From the NCBI RefSeq assembly GCF_900110275.1, contig NZ_FODC01000002.1:186001-250000 (forward strand): a stretch of 64,000 bases of DNA, read 5' to 3'. Under the pieces are notes generated by a model. The model searched no databases. It saw only the letters and a list, made by a program, of their open reading frames with translations, and was not told the DNA's origin. Origin of the DNA: Duganella sp. CF517. Its GTDB lineage: Bacteria > Pseudomonadota > Gammaproteobacteria > Burkholderiales > Burkholderiaceae_D. This document shows positions 55,604 to 64,000 of the stretch, one piece after another. A program made the translations under genes and the position numbers. The stretch's first letter is position 1; each line of letters begins with the position of its first letter.

Positions 55604-56569
55604 TCATCCTCCCGCGCGCGGATTGAACGCCATCTCGCGCGCCATCGTTTGATACAGTTCGCGTGCCTTGTCGGTGTTGGCCGGCGGTAGCACCACTTCC
55701 AATAACAGGTATAAGTCGCCGGCTTCCTTGCCGGGAATGCCGCGTCCGCGCAGGCGCAGCTTGCGGCCGCTTTGCGAGCCGGCCGGCACCGACACGGTCA
55801 CCTTGCCCGACGGCGTGGCCACCTCGATCTCGGCGCCCAGCGCCAGCTCCCACGGCGCCACCGGCACCGTCTCGAAGACGTCGCGGCCGTCGACGCGGTA
55901 GCGCGCATCGGGCCGGAACTGGATTTCCAGATACAAATCCCCCGGCCCGCCGTCGCCGCGCTGGCCCTGGCCGGACAGGCGCAACTGCTGGCCGGCCGTC
56001 ACGCCCTTGGGGATGTTGACGCTGAGGGTGCGCTCGCGCGTGACGATGCGGTCGGCGGCGTCGCGCTCGGCCACCATCATGCTGACGTTGCGCGTGGCGC
56101 CCTGATAGGTGTCGACCAGGTCGATGGTGATGGTGGCGTGGCTGTCGTCGCCGCGCTGCGGCTCGTAGGCGTACTGCTGGCGCCGGCGTCCGCCCAGGTT
56201 GGCGAACAGGTCGGCGAAGAAGTCGCTCGAATCGGTGTCGCCGAAGCCGCCGCCCGCAGGCGCGCCGCCGCCGGCGCCCGGATTGCCGGTGCCGCCGCCG
56301 AAGCCGCGTCCCCAGTCCGGCGGCGGACGGAATTCCTGGCCGGCGCGGAACTGGCGGCCGCGTCCCAGATCGTCGTAGGCGGCGCGTTTTTCGGCGTCGC
56401 CCAGCACGCCGTAGGCCTCGTTGAGTTCCTGGGTTTTCTTTTGCGCGTCGGCTTCCTTGCTGACGTCCGGATGGTATTTGCGGACCAGCTTGCGGTAAGC
56501 CTTCTTGATCTCGTCTTCCGAGGCGGTTTTCGACACGCCCAGGGTCTGGTAATAGTCCTTGTATTCCAC
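55604..56569 (-). CDS. cbpA: DnaJ-like co-chaperone / curved DNA-binding protein CbpA
   Basis: A 321-residue Hsp40 without the zinc finger. The J domain (about 4-70) has the DnaK-activating HPD in [10 protein letters not shown] Gly/Phe-rich linker follows ([21 protein letters not shown] in parts). Two C-terminal substrate-binding domains have [28 protein letters not shown] and [11 protein letters not shown]. CbpA stimulates DnaK ATPase activity and in E. coli also binds curved DNA, with activity tuned by CbpM, encoded just downstream. Confidence 0.94.
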   Translation of the reverse strand: MEYKDYYQTLGVSKTASEDEIKKAYRKLVRKYHPDVSKEADAQKKTQELNEAYGVLGDAEKRAAYDDLGRGRQFRAGQEFRPPPDWGRGFGGGTGNPGAGGGAPAGGGFGDTDSSDFFADLFANLGGRRRQQYAYEPQRGDDSHATITIDLVDTYQGATRNVSMMVAERDAADRIVTRERTLSVNIPKGVTAGQQLRLSGQGQRGDGGPGDLYLEIQFRPDARYRVDGRDVFETVPVAPWELALGAEIEVATPSGKVTVSVPAGSQSGRKLRLRGRGIPGKEAGDLYLLLEVVLPPANTDKARELYQTMAREMAFNPRAGG

Positions 56570-56652
56570 GTTGCGCGCTCCGTCCGGTTGCTTGTTGCGT
56601 TACCCGTAGTCTACCCGCAAACCGGGTTGGAGCGCGCCTCCCAGAAGAGCCG

Positions 56653-57300
56653 TCAGCGGACCCGGCGCACCGACGAGATGCGGTCGCCCATGTCGCGCAG
56701 GTTGTCGTAGCGGCCCGGCGACAGCACCACGCATTTGCCGCGGAAGTCGGCGTCGTCGCACAGCTGCCAGCTGCCTTCGCGGATGATCACAGAGCCGGCC
56801 TGGTCGTTGAAATCGAGGCGATCGAGCTTACGGGTATCATCACGCAACTCGAGCTCGGCGCCGTTGAAACGCGACTGCGAATACAGCACGATCGGCGCCC
56901 CGCCGCGGCCACCGCCGCCGTTTTCGCCGCGCCGGCCATGGCCGCGGTCGCCACGGTCGCCGCGGTCGCCATCGCCGCCCACTTCGCGCAGCGATGACAG
57001 CACATCGTTAAAACCTTCCAGCTTGCGGTACTCGCCAGGTCCGAGGACGATGCAATGGCCGTCGAAATTGGCGTTCTCGCACAGCTGCCAGCGGCCCGAG
57101 CGCACCCGCACGCTCGATGCGCGGTCGTTGAAGCCTTCGGAGGACAGGTCGGGAACCTGGTCGCGCACGGTGACGGCCGGGCCGCCGAAATTGTCGTGGG
57201 TATAGAGCGTCACTTCGCCGGCATGCGCGGCGGCGGCGAAGACGGCGGGAGCGGCCAGCGCCAGGGCGGCGTTCAGCAAGCGGGGCAGGAATTTTTTCAT
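56653..57300 (-). CDS. Secreted beta/gamma-crystallin-like protein with two Greek-key domains
   Basis: A 215-residue exported protein starting at ATG 57300 with a signal peptide (LLNAALALAAPAVFAAAAHA). Two crystallin-like units follow. The first (about 28-108) has EVTLYTHDNFGGPAVTVRD and CENANFDGHCIVLGPGEYRKL. The second (about 130-212) has IVLYSQSRFNGAELELRD and CDDADFRGKCVVLSPGRYDNL. A low-complexity Asp/Arg/Gly linker joins them (DGDRGDRGDRGHGRRGENGGGG in parts). Beta/gamma-crystallins often bind calcium, but the N/D-N/D-x-S/T-S site is not clearly visible in either domain. Two cysteine pairs per protein suggest disulfides in the periplasm. It is divergent from the MATE gene. Confidence 0.85.
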   Translation of the reverse strand: MKKFLPRLLNAALALAAPAVFAAAAHAGEVTLYTHDNFGGPAVTVRDQVPDLSSEGFNDRASSVRVRSGRWQLCENANFDGHCIVLGPGEYRKLEGFNDVLSSLREVGGDGDRGDRGDRGHGRRGENGGGGRGGAPIVLYSQSRFNGAELELRDDTRKLDRLDFNDQAGSVIIREGSWQLCDDADFRGKCVVLSPGRYDNLRDMGDRISSVRRVR

Positions 57301-57478
57301 GTTTTTAGCCTGAATGGTGGTTGGGCGACGTCCGGGGTGGACCTCTTCTGCACATAACGCGCATGGTATAAGTTTCGCATACGCAGCAGTCGAACTAAAT
57401 TGCAACCAAATGCAATCGTGCGCCCGCTGCCGGTAAAATGGCGGGCCCTGCCACATCAGCCTGCCGCCGCGCCCTCTC

Positions 57479-58864
57479 ATGCCCCACTCTTTCACCCTGT
57501 CGTCGATCCGTACCGAAGCCGCCGCGTTGTGGCGCCTGTCCTGGCCCATGCTGATCGGCCAGCTGGCCACCGTCGGCATGGGCGTGGCCGACGTCGCCAT
57601 GACCGGCCACACCAGCGCCGACGAACTGGCGGCCGTGTCGCTGGGCGCGTCGATCTGGTCGATCATCCTGGTCACCGTCAGCGGCGTCATGATGGCCATC
57701 AACAGCATCGTCGCGCACGACGTCGGCGCGGCCGACCTGCGCAAGATCCCGCACACGGTGCGGCAATCGTTGTGGAAGGCGCTCGGCGTCGGCTTGGTCG
57801 CGGCGGCGCTGGTCAACGTCGCCACGCTGCTGTTCTCGCATTTGTACCTGACGCCGCACGTGCAGCGCCAGGCCGAGCTGTTCGTCCATGTCATCAGCAT
57901 CGGCCTGCTGCCGTTCGCCGCCTACCGCGCGTTGTACGGCTACAGCACCAGCATCAACCAGACCTTGCCGGTGATGCTGATCGCCATCATGGGACTGTGC
58001 ATCAACGTCTTCGTCAACTGGCTGCTGGTGTTCGGCAACTGGGGCTTGCCGGCGCTGGGCGGCGTCGGCTGCGCCGTCTCGACCGCGCTGTGCATGTGGA
58101 TGATGCTGTTCGCCATGCTGGCGTGGATACGCTACGCCCCGGCCTACCGCGCCACCTACCCGTTCACGCACTGGGAATGGCCGCATTGGCCGGAGATCGG
58201 CACGATGCTGCGGCTCGGCGTGCCGATCGGCATCAGCTACTTCGCCGAGGTCAGCGCGTTCGGCGCGGTCAGCCTGCTGGTGGCGCGCTACGGCGTGGTG
58301 CAAATCTCGGCGCACCAGATCGCGCTCAATTTCACGTCGCTGGTGTTCATGGTGCCGCTCAGCTTTGGCATCGCGCTGATCACCCGCGTCGGCCAGTCGC
58401 TGGGCGAAGGCAATCCGCTCAAGGCGCGCTTCGTGGCCTGGGTCGGCGTGTGGATGTCGCTGGCGTTCGCCGTGTTGTCGGCCGCCTTCATCGTGGTGTT
58501 CCGCCACCAGATCGCGCAGGCCTACACGTCCGATCCGGCGGTGCGCGAACTGTGCGCGCACCTGCTGCTGTTCGCCGCGCTGTTCCAGCTGTCCGACTCG
58601 ACGCAGGTGGCGGCCGCCTGCGCGCTGCGCGGCTACAAGGTGTCGCGCCAGCCGATGCAGATCCAGCTGCTGGCGTTCTGGGGTTTCGCGCTGCCGCTCG
58701 GATGCTGGCTGGGCCTGGCGCCGCAATGGATGCCGTGGTCGCCGGCTGCGCCGATGGCCGCGTCCGGCTTCTGGATCGGGCTGGTGGTGGGGCTGACGGT
58801 GGCCGCCGTGCTGCTGAGCTGGTCGCTGCGCAACCTGTCGCTGGCGCGCCTGCGCGGCGCCTGA
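57479..58864 (+). CDS. MATE-family multidrug efflux transporter
   Basis: A 461-residue, 12-helix MATE (MOP superfamily) exporter of the NorM/DinF type. It begins with EAAALWRLSWPMLIGQLATVGMGVADVAMTGH (in parts), which contains the first helix and the conserved acidic region. Later helices include LRLGVPIGISYFAEVSAFGAVSLLVARYG (in parts) and ISAHQIALNFTSLVFMVPLSFGIALITRVGQ. It should exchange cations (Na+ or H+) for organic drugs or metabolites. Substrate unknown. It is followed by a separately transcribed peptidase gene. Confidence 0.94.
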   Translation: MPHSFTLSSIRTEAAALWRLSWPMLIGQLATVGMGVADVAMTGHTSADELAAVSLGASIWSIILVTVSGVMMAINSIVAHDVGAADLRKIPHTVRQSLWKALGVGLVAAALVNVATLLFSHLYLTPHVQRQAELFVHVISIGLLPFAAYRALYGYSTSINQTLPVMLIAIMGLCINVFVNWLLVFGNWGLPALGGVGCAVSTALCMWMMLFAMLAWIRYAPAYRATYPFTHWEWPHWPEIGTMLRLGVPIGISYFAEVSAFGAVSLLVARYGVVQISAHQIALNFTSLVFMVPLSFGIALITRVGQSLGEGNPLKARFVAWVGVWMSLAFAVLSAAFIVVFRHQIAQAYTSDPAVRELCAHLLLFAALFQLSDSTQVAAACALRGYKVSRQPMQIQLLAFWGFALPLGCWLGLAPQWMPWSPAAPMAASGFWIGLVVGLTVAAVLLSWSLRNLSLARLRGA

Positions 58865-58986
58865 AACAAAACGATACACGCGCGCCGAAGGAAAGACGGT
58901 TTTGCGGGATGGATTCAGAACATTGCCATCTCGCCACATAAACACGACTCTGGTATCGTCTTGGATTGCCCACCAAGAGACCTTCC

Positions 58987-61200
58987 ATGCGCTTTATCCT
59001 TTGCTTTCTCGCCCTGCTGGCCGGCGGCAACGCCGCCGCCGAAAAACTGACCCTGGACCGCATCCATGCCGACCCGTCGCTCAGCGGCCCCGGCGTGCGC
59101 AGCCTCAAGGTGTCGCCGGACGGCGCGCGCGTGACCTTCCTGCGCGGCCGCGACGACAACCAGTTCCAGCTCGACCTGTGGGAATACAACCTCAAGGACA
59201 AGTCCACGCACCGTTTGGTCGACTCCAAGATCCTGGTGCCGGACGAGAACCTGTCCGACGCCGAAAAGGCCCGCCGCGAGCGCGCCCGCACCGCCAGCCT
59301 CAAGGGCATCCTCAGCTACAGCTGGTCGCCCGACGGCAAGCAGCTGCTGGTGCCGATCGCCGGCAACCTGTACCTGATCGACGTCAGCAAGCCCGACGCG
59401 GCGCGCATGGTCGCCAGCGGCAACGTGCTCGACCCGAAGATCTCGCCCAAGGGCCGCTACGTCTCGTTCGTGCGCGACCAGAACCTGTTCGTCATCGACC
59501 TGTCCAACAACAAGGAACGCCAGCTGACCACCGACGGCAAGGGCACGATCCACAACGGCGAAGCCGAGTTCGTCGCGCAGGAAGAAATGGGCCAGACCAG
59601 CGGCTACTACTGGGCGCCGGACGACTCCGCCATCGCCTACAAGCGTTACGACGACGCGCCGGTGCCGGTGGTCAAGCGCTTTGAAATCTACGCCGACCGC
59701 ACCGACGTCATCGAGCAGCGCTACCCGGCCGCCGGCGATCCGAACGTGCTGGTGCAGCTGAAGATCGTCTCGCCGGTCAGCGGCGAGATCCGCAACGTCG
59801 ACCTCGGCGCGGAGCAAGACATTTACCTGGTGCGCGCCGACTGGAGCGCCAACGGCAAGGCCTTGCTGTTCCAGCGCCAGAGCCGCGACCAGAAGAAGCT
59901 GGAGCTGGTGTCGGTCGACGCCGCCACGCTGGCGCAGCGCGTGCTGATCACCGAAACGTCGCCGACGTGGGTCAGCATCTTCGACGACCTGCGCTTCCTC
60001 GGCAACGACCAAGGCTTCATCTGGCCGTCCGAGCGCAGCGGCCGCAAGCACCTCTACCTGTACGACTTGAACGGCAAGCTGCTGCACCCGATTTCGAGCG
60101 GCGAATGGGGCATCGACAAGCTGCTCGCCGTCGACGAAAAAAACGGCCGCGTGTTCGTGCAATCGAACCGCGACGCCGTCATCGACAGCCAGACCTATGC
60201 GCTCAAGCTCGACGGCAGCGGCGCCGACAAGCCGACCCGCATCACCGAAGGCGACGGCTGGCACGACTCGTCGTTCTCGCGCAATGGCGAAGTATTCGTC
60301 GACACCTGGTCCGATCCGGACACCCCGCCGCAAGTAAGCATCCGCCGTCCGGACGGCAAGATGATCGGCTGGCTCGAGCATAACGAACTGAACGCCAACC
60401 ACCCGTACGGCAAGTACAAGGACGCGCACCTGCGCACCGAATACGGCACCTTGAAAGCCGGCGACGGCCAAACCCTGTACTACTCGATGATCAAGCCGAG
60501 CGGCTTCAGCCCGGTGAAGAAATATCCGGTCTACCTGTCGACCTACGGCGGCCCGCACGCGCAGCACGTGGCGCGCAAATGGGGCAATTTCTTCGACCAA
60601 TACATGGCGCAGCAGGGGTTCGTGGTCTGGCGCCTGGACAACCGCGGCTCGTTCCGCCGCGAGCGCGCCTTCACCGACGCCAACTACCTGAACCTGGGCA
60701 AGGTCGAAATCGAAGACCAGCTGACCGGCATCGAATGGCTGGGCAAGCAAAGCTACGTCGACGCCAAGCGCATCGGCGTGTTCGGCTGGAGCTACGGCGG
60801 CTTCATGACGTTGCGCCTGCTGGCGCAAGCGTCGGACAAGATCGCGATGGGCGTCTCGGTCGCGCCGGTGACCGACTGGGCCTTGTACGACACGCACTAC
60901 ACCGAGCAGTTCATGAGCACGCCGAAAGCCAACGCCGCCGGCTACGTCTCGGCGGGCGTCTACTCGCACCTGGACGGCCTGAAATCGCCGCTGCTGCTGA
61001 TGCACGGCATGGCCGACGACAACGTCCTGTTCACCAACACCACGCGCATGATCGACGCGCTGGTCAGCCGCAACGTCCGCTTCGAACTGATGACCTACCC
61101 TGGCGGCAAGCACGGCATCGCCGGCCGCGCGCCGCAGCGCCACGTGTATGGCAACATCGAAGCCTTCTTCAAAAAGAACTTGATGCCCGACGCAAAATAA
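58987..61200 (+). CDS. S9-family dipeptidyl peptidase (DPP IV-like)
   Basis: A 737-residue secreted peptidase with a signal peptide (MRFILCFLALLAGGNAAA). The N-terminal beta-propeller (about 25-470) has motifs such as VSPDGARVTFLRGRDDNQFQLDLWEY (in parts) and SWSPDGKQLLVPIAGNLYLID. It includes a Glu-Glu motif that reads the substrate N-terminus (AQEEMGQTSGYYW). The C-terminal alpha/beta hydrolase has the nucleophile Ser in FGWSYGGFMTLRL, Asp in HGMADDNVLF, and His in GGKHGI. This is the Xaa-Pro dipeptidyl peptidase IV pattern, active on N-terminal dipeptides in the periplasm. The start is the ATG at 58987; a TTG extension upstream adds nothing. Confidence 0.93.
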   Translation: MRFILCFLALLAGGNAAAEKLTLDRIHADPSLSGPGVRSLKVSPDGARVTFLRGRDDNQFQLDLWEYNLKDKSTHRLVDSKILVPDENLSDAEKARRERARTASLKGILSYSWSPDGKQLLVPIAGNLYLIDVSKPDAARMVASGNVLDPKISPKGRYVSFVRDQNLFVIDLSNNKERQLTTDGKGTIHNGEAEFVAQEEMGQTSGYYWAPDDSAIAYKRYDDAPVPVVKRFEIYADRTDVIEQRYPAAGDPNVLVQLKIVSPVSGEIRNVDLGAEQDIYLVRADWSANGKALLFQRQSRDQKKLELVSVDAATLAQRVLITETSPTWVSIFDDLRFLGNDQGFIWPSERSGRKHLYLYDLNGKLLHPISSGEWGIDKLLAVDEKNGRVFVQSNRDAVIDSQTYALKLDGSGADKPTRITEGDGWHDSSFSRNGEVFVDTWSDPDTPPQVSIRRPDGKMIGWLEHNELNANHPYGKYKDAHLRTEYGTLKAGDGQTLYYSMIKPSGFSPVKKYPVYLSTYGGPHAQHVARKWGNFFDQYMAQQGFVVWRLDNRGSFRRERAFTDANYLNLGKVEIEDQLTGIEWLGKQSYVDAKRIGVFGWSYGGFMTLRLLAQASDKIAMGVSVAPVTDWALYDTHYTEQFMSTPKANAAGYVSAGVYSHLDGLKSPLLLMHGMADDNVLFTNTTRMIDALVSRNVRFELMTYPGGKHGIAGRAPQRHVYGNIEAFFKKNLMPDAK

Positions 61201-61205
61201 CCCGC

Positions 61206-61253
61206 GGGGTCAAGTCTGTCATTCGGACACGAACTCGTCGTTAAGAGGAACTT
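61206..61253 (+). repeat. Direct repeat copy 1 (48 bp)
   Basis: Forty-eight bases, identical to 61277-61324. It begins GGGGTCAAGTCTGTC and ends TTAAGAGGAACTT. It starts 5 bases after the DPP IV-like gene stop. The first 25 bases are also present inverted at 61345-61369. Confidence 0.95.
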
Positions 61254-61276
61254 TAACCCGCGGGGTCATAACCCGT

Positions 61277-61324
61277 GGGGTCAAGTCTGTCATTCGGACA
61301 CGAACTCGTCGTTAAGAGGAACTT
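61277..61324 (+). repeat. Direct repeat copy 2 (48 bp)
   Basis: Identical to 61206-61253. Between the copies, short GGGGTCATAACCCG-like fragments suggest a further partial unit. Its first 25 bases can pair with the inverted copy at 61345-61369 to form a long hairpin with a loop of about 43 bases. Confidence 0.95.
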
Positions 61325-61344
61325 GGCGCCTAAAACAAGAGCCC

Positions 61345-61369
61345 GTGTCCGAATGACAGACTTGACCCC
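61345..61369 (-). repeat. Inverted copy of the repeat unit (25 bp), followed by a T-run
   Basis: Exact reverse complement of the first 25 bases of the two direct repeats. It is followed by GGAG and six T residues, so the hairpin it forms may also end transcription from the upstream peptidase gene. Confidence 0.9.
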
Positions 61370-61478
61370 GGAGTTTTTTGGGGTGGCTTGAGCGGCCACA
61401 AGGGAAGATTTGTTGATTATTCGATAATGCCCGCTGCGGTGCGCTTCGCATCGTTTCACTTATATTCCAGGAGGAATT

Positions 61479-61973
61479 ATGGCTATCGATGTCTATCTGC
61501 AGATCGACGGTATTCGCGGCGAGTCGGCGGATGAAAAACACAAGGATTGGATTGAGTGCAAGTCGGTGAGCTGGGCGGTGAGCCAGCCGAAGTCGGCGAC
61601 CGCGTCGACCAGCGGCGGCCATACCGCCGAGCGTTGCGAACACCAGGATATCACCCTGCTGAAAATGGCCGACCTGGCGTCGCCGGTGCTGCTGCAAACG
61701 TGCTCATCCGGCAAAACCATTCCGAAGGCGAAATTTGAATTCATGCGCGCCGATGGTCAGGGCGAGCGCATCAAGTACTTCGAAATCGAACTGGAAAATG
61801 TGCTGGTCGGCACGGTGTCGCCCAGCGTGCAGGAAGGCGATGTGCTGTCGGAGCAAGTGTCGCTGAAGTTTTCGAAAGTGAAGTGGCGCTATACGCAACA
61901 AAAAATCTCCGGCGGCGCGGGCGGCAACACCGCCGGCGGCTGGGATTTGTCCAGCAACCGCATCGCGGCCTGA
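61479..61973 (+). CDS. hcp: Hcp-family type VI secretion protein (orphan)
   Basis: A 164-residue Hcp, the hexameric ring protein that forms the inner tube of the type VI secretion system and carries effectors. Features are MAIDVYLQIDGIRGESADEKHKDWIEC (in parts), the CKSVSWAVSQPKSA loop, HQDITLLKMADLASPVLLQTCSSG, and KVKWRYTQQK near the end. No other T6SS gene is in the window, so it is an orphan copy that may have a cluster elsewhere or a dedicated cargo. A good AGGAGGAATT site precedes the ATG. It follows the repeat cluster by about 110 bases and ends at a strong terminator. Confidence 0.94.
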   Translation: MAIDVYLQIDGIRGESADEKHKDWIECKSVSWAVSQPKSATASTSGGHTAERCEHQDITLLKMADLASPVLLQTCSSGKTIPKAKFEFMRADGQGERIKYFEIELENVLVGTVSPSVQEGDVLSEQVSLKFSKVKWRYTQQKISGGAGGNTAGGWDLSSNRIAA

Positions 61974-61992
61974 TCTATGCGTAGATAAACGA

Positions 61993-62018
61993 AAACAGCC
62001 GCTGATGCGGCTGTTTTT
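61993..62018 (+). terminator. Rho-independent terminator of hcp
   Basis: Hairpin AAACAGCCGC / GCGGCTGTTT (61993-62002 and 62007-62016, loop TGAT), followed by T residues, 20 bases past the hcp stop. Confidence 0.9.
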
Positions 62019-62070
62019 CCATGCGGCGAATGATCGCCTGCGATGCGCGCTCGGCGCAGAAGTGGTGCTG

Positions 62071-62262
62071 TTAGTTGCGGTTGCCTTTGACGACGTCGTC
62101 GATCGCTTCCTTGGCATCGCCCAGACCTTTTTGCGCCTTGCCTTCGGCTTGCTTGTTCAGGCCCTTGGCCTGCTGTTCGGAGCTGCCGATCACTTCGCCT
62201 GCTTTTTCCTGGATTTTGCCGCCGATATCTTTCGCCGTACCCTTAACTTGATCCTTGTTCAT
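62071..62262 (-). CDS. CsbD-family stress protein
   Basis: A 63-residue, highly charged helical protein: MNKDQVKGTAKDIGGKIQEKAG, then GSSEQQAKGLNKQAEGKAQKGLGDAKEAID (in parts). This is the CsbD family, induced by general stress in several bacteria and of unknown mechanism. I chose the ATG at 62262, with a good AAGGAG upstream; an extension to 62379 has no such support. It converges on hcp. Confidence 0.9.
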   Translation of the reverse strand: MNKDQVKGTAKDIGGKIQEKAGEVIGSSEQQAKGLNKQAEGKAQKGLGDAKEAIDDVVKGNRN

Positions 62263-62379
62263 GATGAACTCCTTTATCGTTGTTGAAGCTACAGGACACA
62301 CAACGCTGCGCTGTGTGGATGGAGTAACTATAGGCCCCAGCCGCTGAGTTTTCTGTGCGTTCGCGAACGCTGCCATCAA

Positions 62380-63000
62380 TCAAATTTTGCGCCAGACGCT
62401 GGCCAGCCACGGCTGCTGATCGCGCGGCAATCCCGCCGGCCGATAGTAATGTTGGACTGCGCTAAAACCTGCTGCGACCAGGTAACGCTCCCAGGTTTCG
62501 TAATCGTAGTAGCTGCCGTAGCGCGGGCCGTTCCAGCCTTCGCGGTTGTCGCCGCGCGGATTCGAACTGAACAAAACACCGCCCGCTTTGAGGGCCGCGT
62601 GCAGGCGCCGCAACACGTCCGGCAACGCCGCGCTCGGCACATGGAACAGCGAAGCGTTGGCATACACGCCGTCGAAAAACGCGGCCGGCAACTCGAGCTG
62701 GACGAAGTCCTGGTGCCAGGCCTGGCAACCGCTGTAGGCGCGCGCCATCTCCACGAAGCGGGCCGAGCCGTCGACGCCGATCGCCTCGTGCCCCATCCCG
62801 CGCAAGGTTTTCAGGTCGCGGCCGGGACCGCAGCCGAGGTCGAGCAACCGGTACGGCGCCGTCGCGTCGATCGCGTCGAGCAGCGCGGCAATGTTTTGGC
62901 TGACATCATGATCGATGGTGCCGGCGAAAAATTGCTGCGCCGTCTGTTCGTAGTGTTGCAGTGTTTTCTGCGTGATTTCTTCAATGTGATCGGGTTCCAT
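62380..63000 (-). CDS. Class I SAM-dependent methyltransferase
   Basis: A 206-residue methyltransferase. Motif I is RLLDLGCGPGRDLKTL, then GHEAIGVDGSARFVEMAR, and later GVYANASLFHVPSAALPDVLRRLHAALKAGGVLFSSNPRG (in parts). This is the general pattern of small-molecule or tellurite-type methyltransferases; the substrate is unknown. I placed the start at the ATG at 63000 (MEPDHIEEITQKTL); an earlier in-frame ATG at 63051 is also possible. Both lack a strong Shine-Dalgarno. It is divergent from the HDOD gene. Confidence 0.88.
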   Translation of the reverse strand: MEPDHIEEITQKTLQHYEQTAQQFFAGTIDHDVSQNIAALLDAIDATAPYRLLDLGCGPGRDLKTLRGMGHEAIGVDGSARFVEMARAYSGCQAWHQDFVQLELPAAFFDGVYANASLFHVPSAALPDVLRRLHAALKAGGVLFSSNPRGDNREGWNGPRYGSYYDYETWERYLVAAGFSAVQHYYRPAGLPRDQQPWLASVWRKI

Positions 63001-63129
63001 GGTGTCAGTGTAGCGTATCGACAAGGCGGAAAAGATACGCTCGGGTATCAAATCACTTCTTTCATTCGGGGAATCGCTATATAGTTAGCCTATAGCAACG
63101 CCCCCATTACGAAGTTCGAGGAGATAAAA

Positions 63130-63957
63130 ATGAAACTTGACGCCTTGTTCCAGAATCCGACCGCGCTGCCCACCGCGCCGAAGGTCGTCGAGGAATTGAT
63201 CAGCAGTTTCGACAAGGCCAGCGTCTCGACCGAAGAGATCGCGAAAAAACTGGCGACCGATCCGGTGCTGAGCGCCAAGCTGCTGCGCCTGGCCAACTCG
63301 GCCTACTATCACGTCTCGCGCAGCATCGGCACCGTCGAGGACGCGGTGTTGATGCTGGGCTTCGTCACCGTGCGCACGCTCGTGATTAGCTCCGGCCTGG
63401 TCAGCGGTTTCAAGACCGTTCCCGGCCTCGACCTCAAACAATTCTGGCGCTACAGCCTGCACACCGCCGTGTCGGCGAAGTGGATCGCCAAGAAGACCAA
63501 GGAAAACACCGACCTCGCCTTCACCATCGGCATGATGCATGCGATCGGCCAGCTGGTGATGCATTCGGCGATGCCGGAAAAATCGATGGAGATCGACAAG
63601 ATCGCCGGTCCGATGGACGCCCGCCGTCTCGATGCCGAGACCGCCTCGTTCGGCTACACCTTCGCCGACGTCGGCGCGGAGTTGGCCAAGCGCTGGAAGT
63701 TCCCGGCCGCCTTCTCGGAAACCATCGAGGCCTTCCCCGAGCCGCATCACAATGGCGAGCTCAATCGTCTGGCGGCGGTCGTCTCGCTGGCGGCCTGGCG
63801 CGCGCGCGTCGAGCACGCCGAACTGAGCGCAGAAGAAATCGCCGCATGCTACCCGACCGAACTGGCCGAGGAACTGGGCCTGGACGACAACGCGCTGATT
63901 GACGATATGCCATCACCGGACGAGCTGAGCGCTGGTCTGGAGGAACTGGTGAAGTAA
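63130..63957 (+). CDS. HDOD-domain signal transduction protein
   Basis: A 275-residue protein consisting almost wholly of an HDOD domain, a catalytically degenerate relative of HD phosphohydrolases used in bacterial signalling. Features are the N-terminal LPTAPKVVEELISSFDKASVS, the ATDPVLSAKLLRLANSAYY helix, VEDAVLMLGFVTVRTLVIS, and FTIGMMHAIGQLVMHSA where the HD dyad would be. It lacks a receiver or GGDEF domain. A GAGGAG site precedes the ATG. It follows a divergent promoter region with a short inverted repeat (GCTATA / TATAGC at 63076-63096). Confidence 0.9.
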   Translation: MKLDALFQNPTALPTAPKVVEELISSFDKASVSTEEIAKKLATDPVLSAKLLRLANSAYYHVSRSIGTVEDAVLMLGFVTVRTLVISSGLVSGFKTVPGLDLKQFWRYSLHTAVSAKWIAKKTKENTDLAFTIGMMHAIGQLVMHSAMPEKSMEIDKIAGPMDARRLDAETASFGYTFADVGAELAKRWKFPAAFSETIEAFPEPHHNGELNRLAAVVSLAAWRARVEHAELSAEEIAACYPTELAEELGLDDNALIDDMPSPDELSAGLEELVK

Positions 63958-64000
63958 GCCGGCAAGCTTAACTTAACGGCAACAAAAGCCGCCTGCTAAC

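Noticed and set aside
57301..57900. Long N-terminal extension of the crystallin-like gene
   Set aside because: The extra part overlaps the MATE gene antisense and is not protein-like; the signal peptide begins at 57300.
61206..61369. CRISPR array
   Set aside because: There are only two direct copies with a 23-base gap, one inverted copy, no series of unique spacers and no cas genes.

Overview
The window reads as a high-GC chromosome of a betaproteobacterium, most likely an Oxalobacteraceae member (Massilia, Duganella or Janthinobacterium type). This is inferred from gene order and protein character, not from a search. The strongest marker is a minus-strand housekeeping block at 11.2-25.7 kb: gyrA, a DUF2059 gene, serC, pheA, hisC, tyrA, aroA, cmk, rpsA, ihfB, lapA, lapB, rfaE1. 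It joins serine and aromatic amino acid synthesis, nucleotide kinase, ribosomal protein S1, IHF and LPS quality control, as in other Burkholderiales.

Left of that block (0-11 kb) lie a truncated winged-helix regulator, an unknown protein, a beta-propeller sensor kinase divergent from its likely LuxR-type response regulator, an aldehyde dehydrogenase, a polysaccharide deacetylase, a frameshifted carboxymuconolactone decarboxylase-like gene coupled to a patatin lipase, an MBL-fold protein and a ComEA-like helix-hairpin-helix protein. Right of gyrA (25.7-36 kb) are an ALO-type FAD oxidase paired with a free-standing PASTA-domain protein, ompA, ubiG-gph, two tandem paralogues of unknown function that I read as carrying a degenerate GIY-YIG-like core, metY, and a PEP-CTERM protein.

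From 36 to 47.7 kb the genes are accessory metabolism and regulation: cupin, AraC, an isochorismatase-like protein with its metallophosphoesterase partner, a flavin reductase, and a LysR-controlled set (AhpD-like, alpha/beta hydrolase, PNPOx/FNR/2Fe-2S fusion). A second large propeller kinase has no neighbouring response regulator. At 47.8-49.2 kb the tmRNA gene (ssrA) is flanked at its 3' end by a decayed tyrosine integrase, the relic of an element that used ssrA as its attachment site.

The last part (49.4-64 kb) has a TetR gene with a clear palindromic operator, an NAD salvage pair (pncB and a nicotinamidase-like gene), azoR with a divergent LysR gene, cbpA-cbpM, a beta/gamma-crystallin-like secreted protein, a MATE exporter, a DPP-IV-like peptidase, a cluster of direct and inverted repeats, an orphan Hcp, CsbD, a methyltransferase and an HDOD protein. 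I see no CRISPR array, rRNA, ordinary tRNA or intact insertion sequence.
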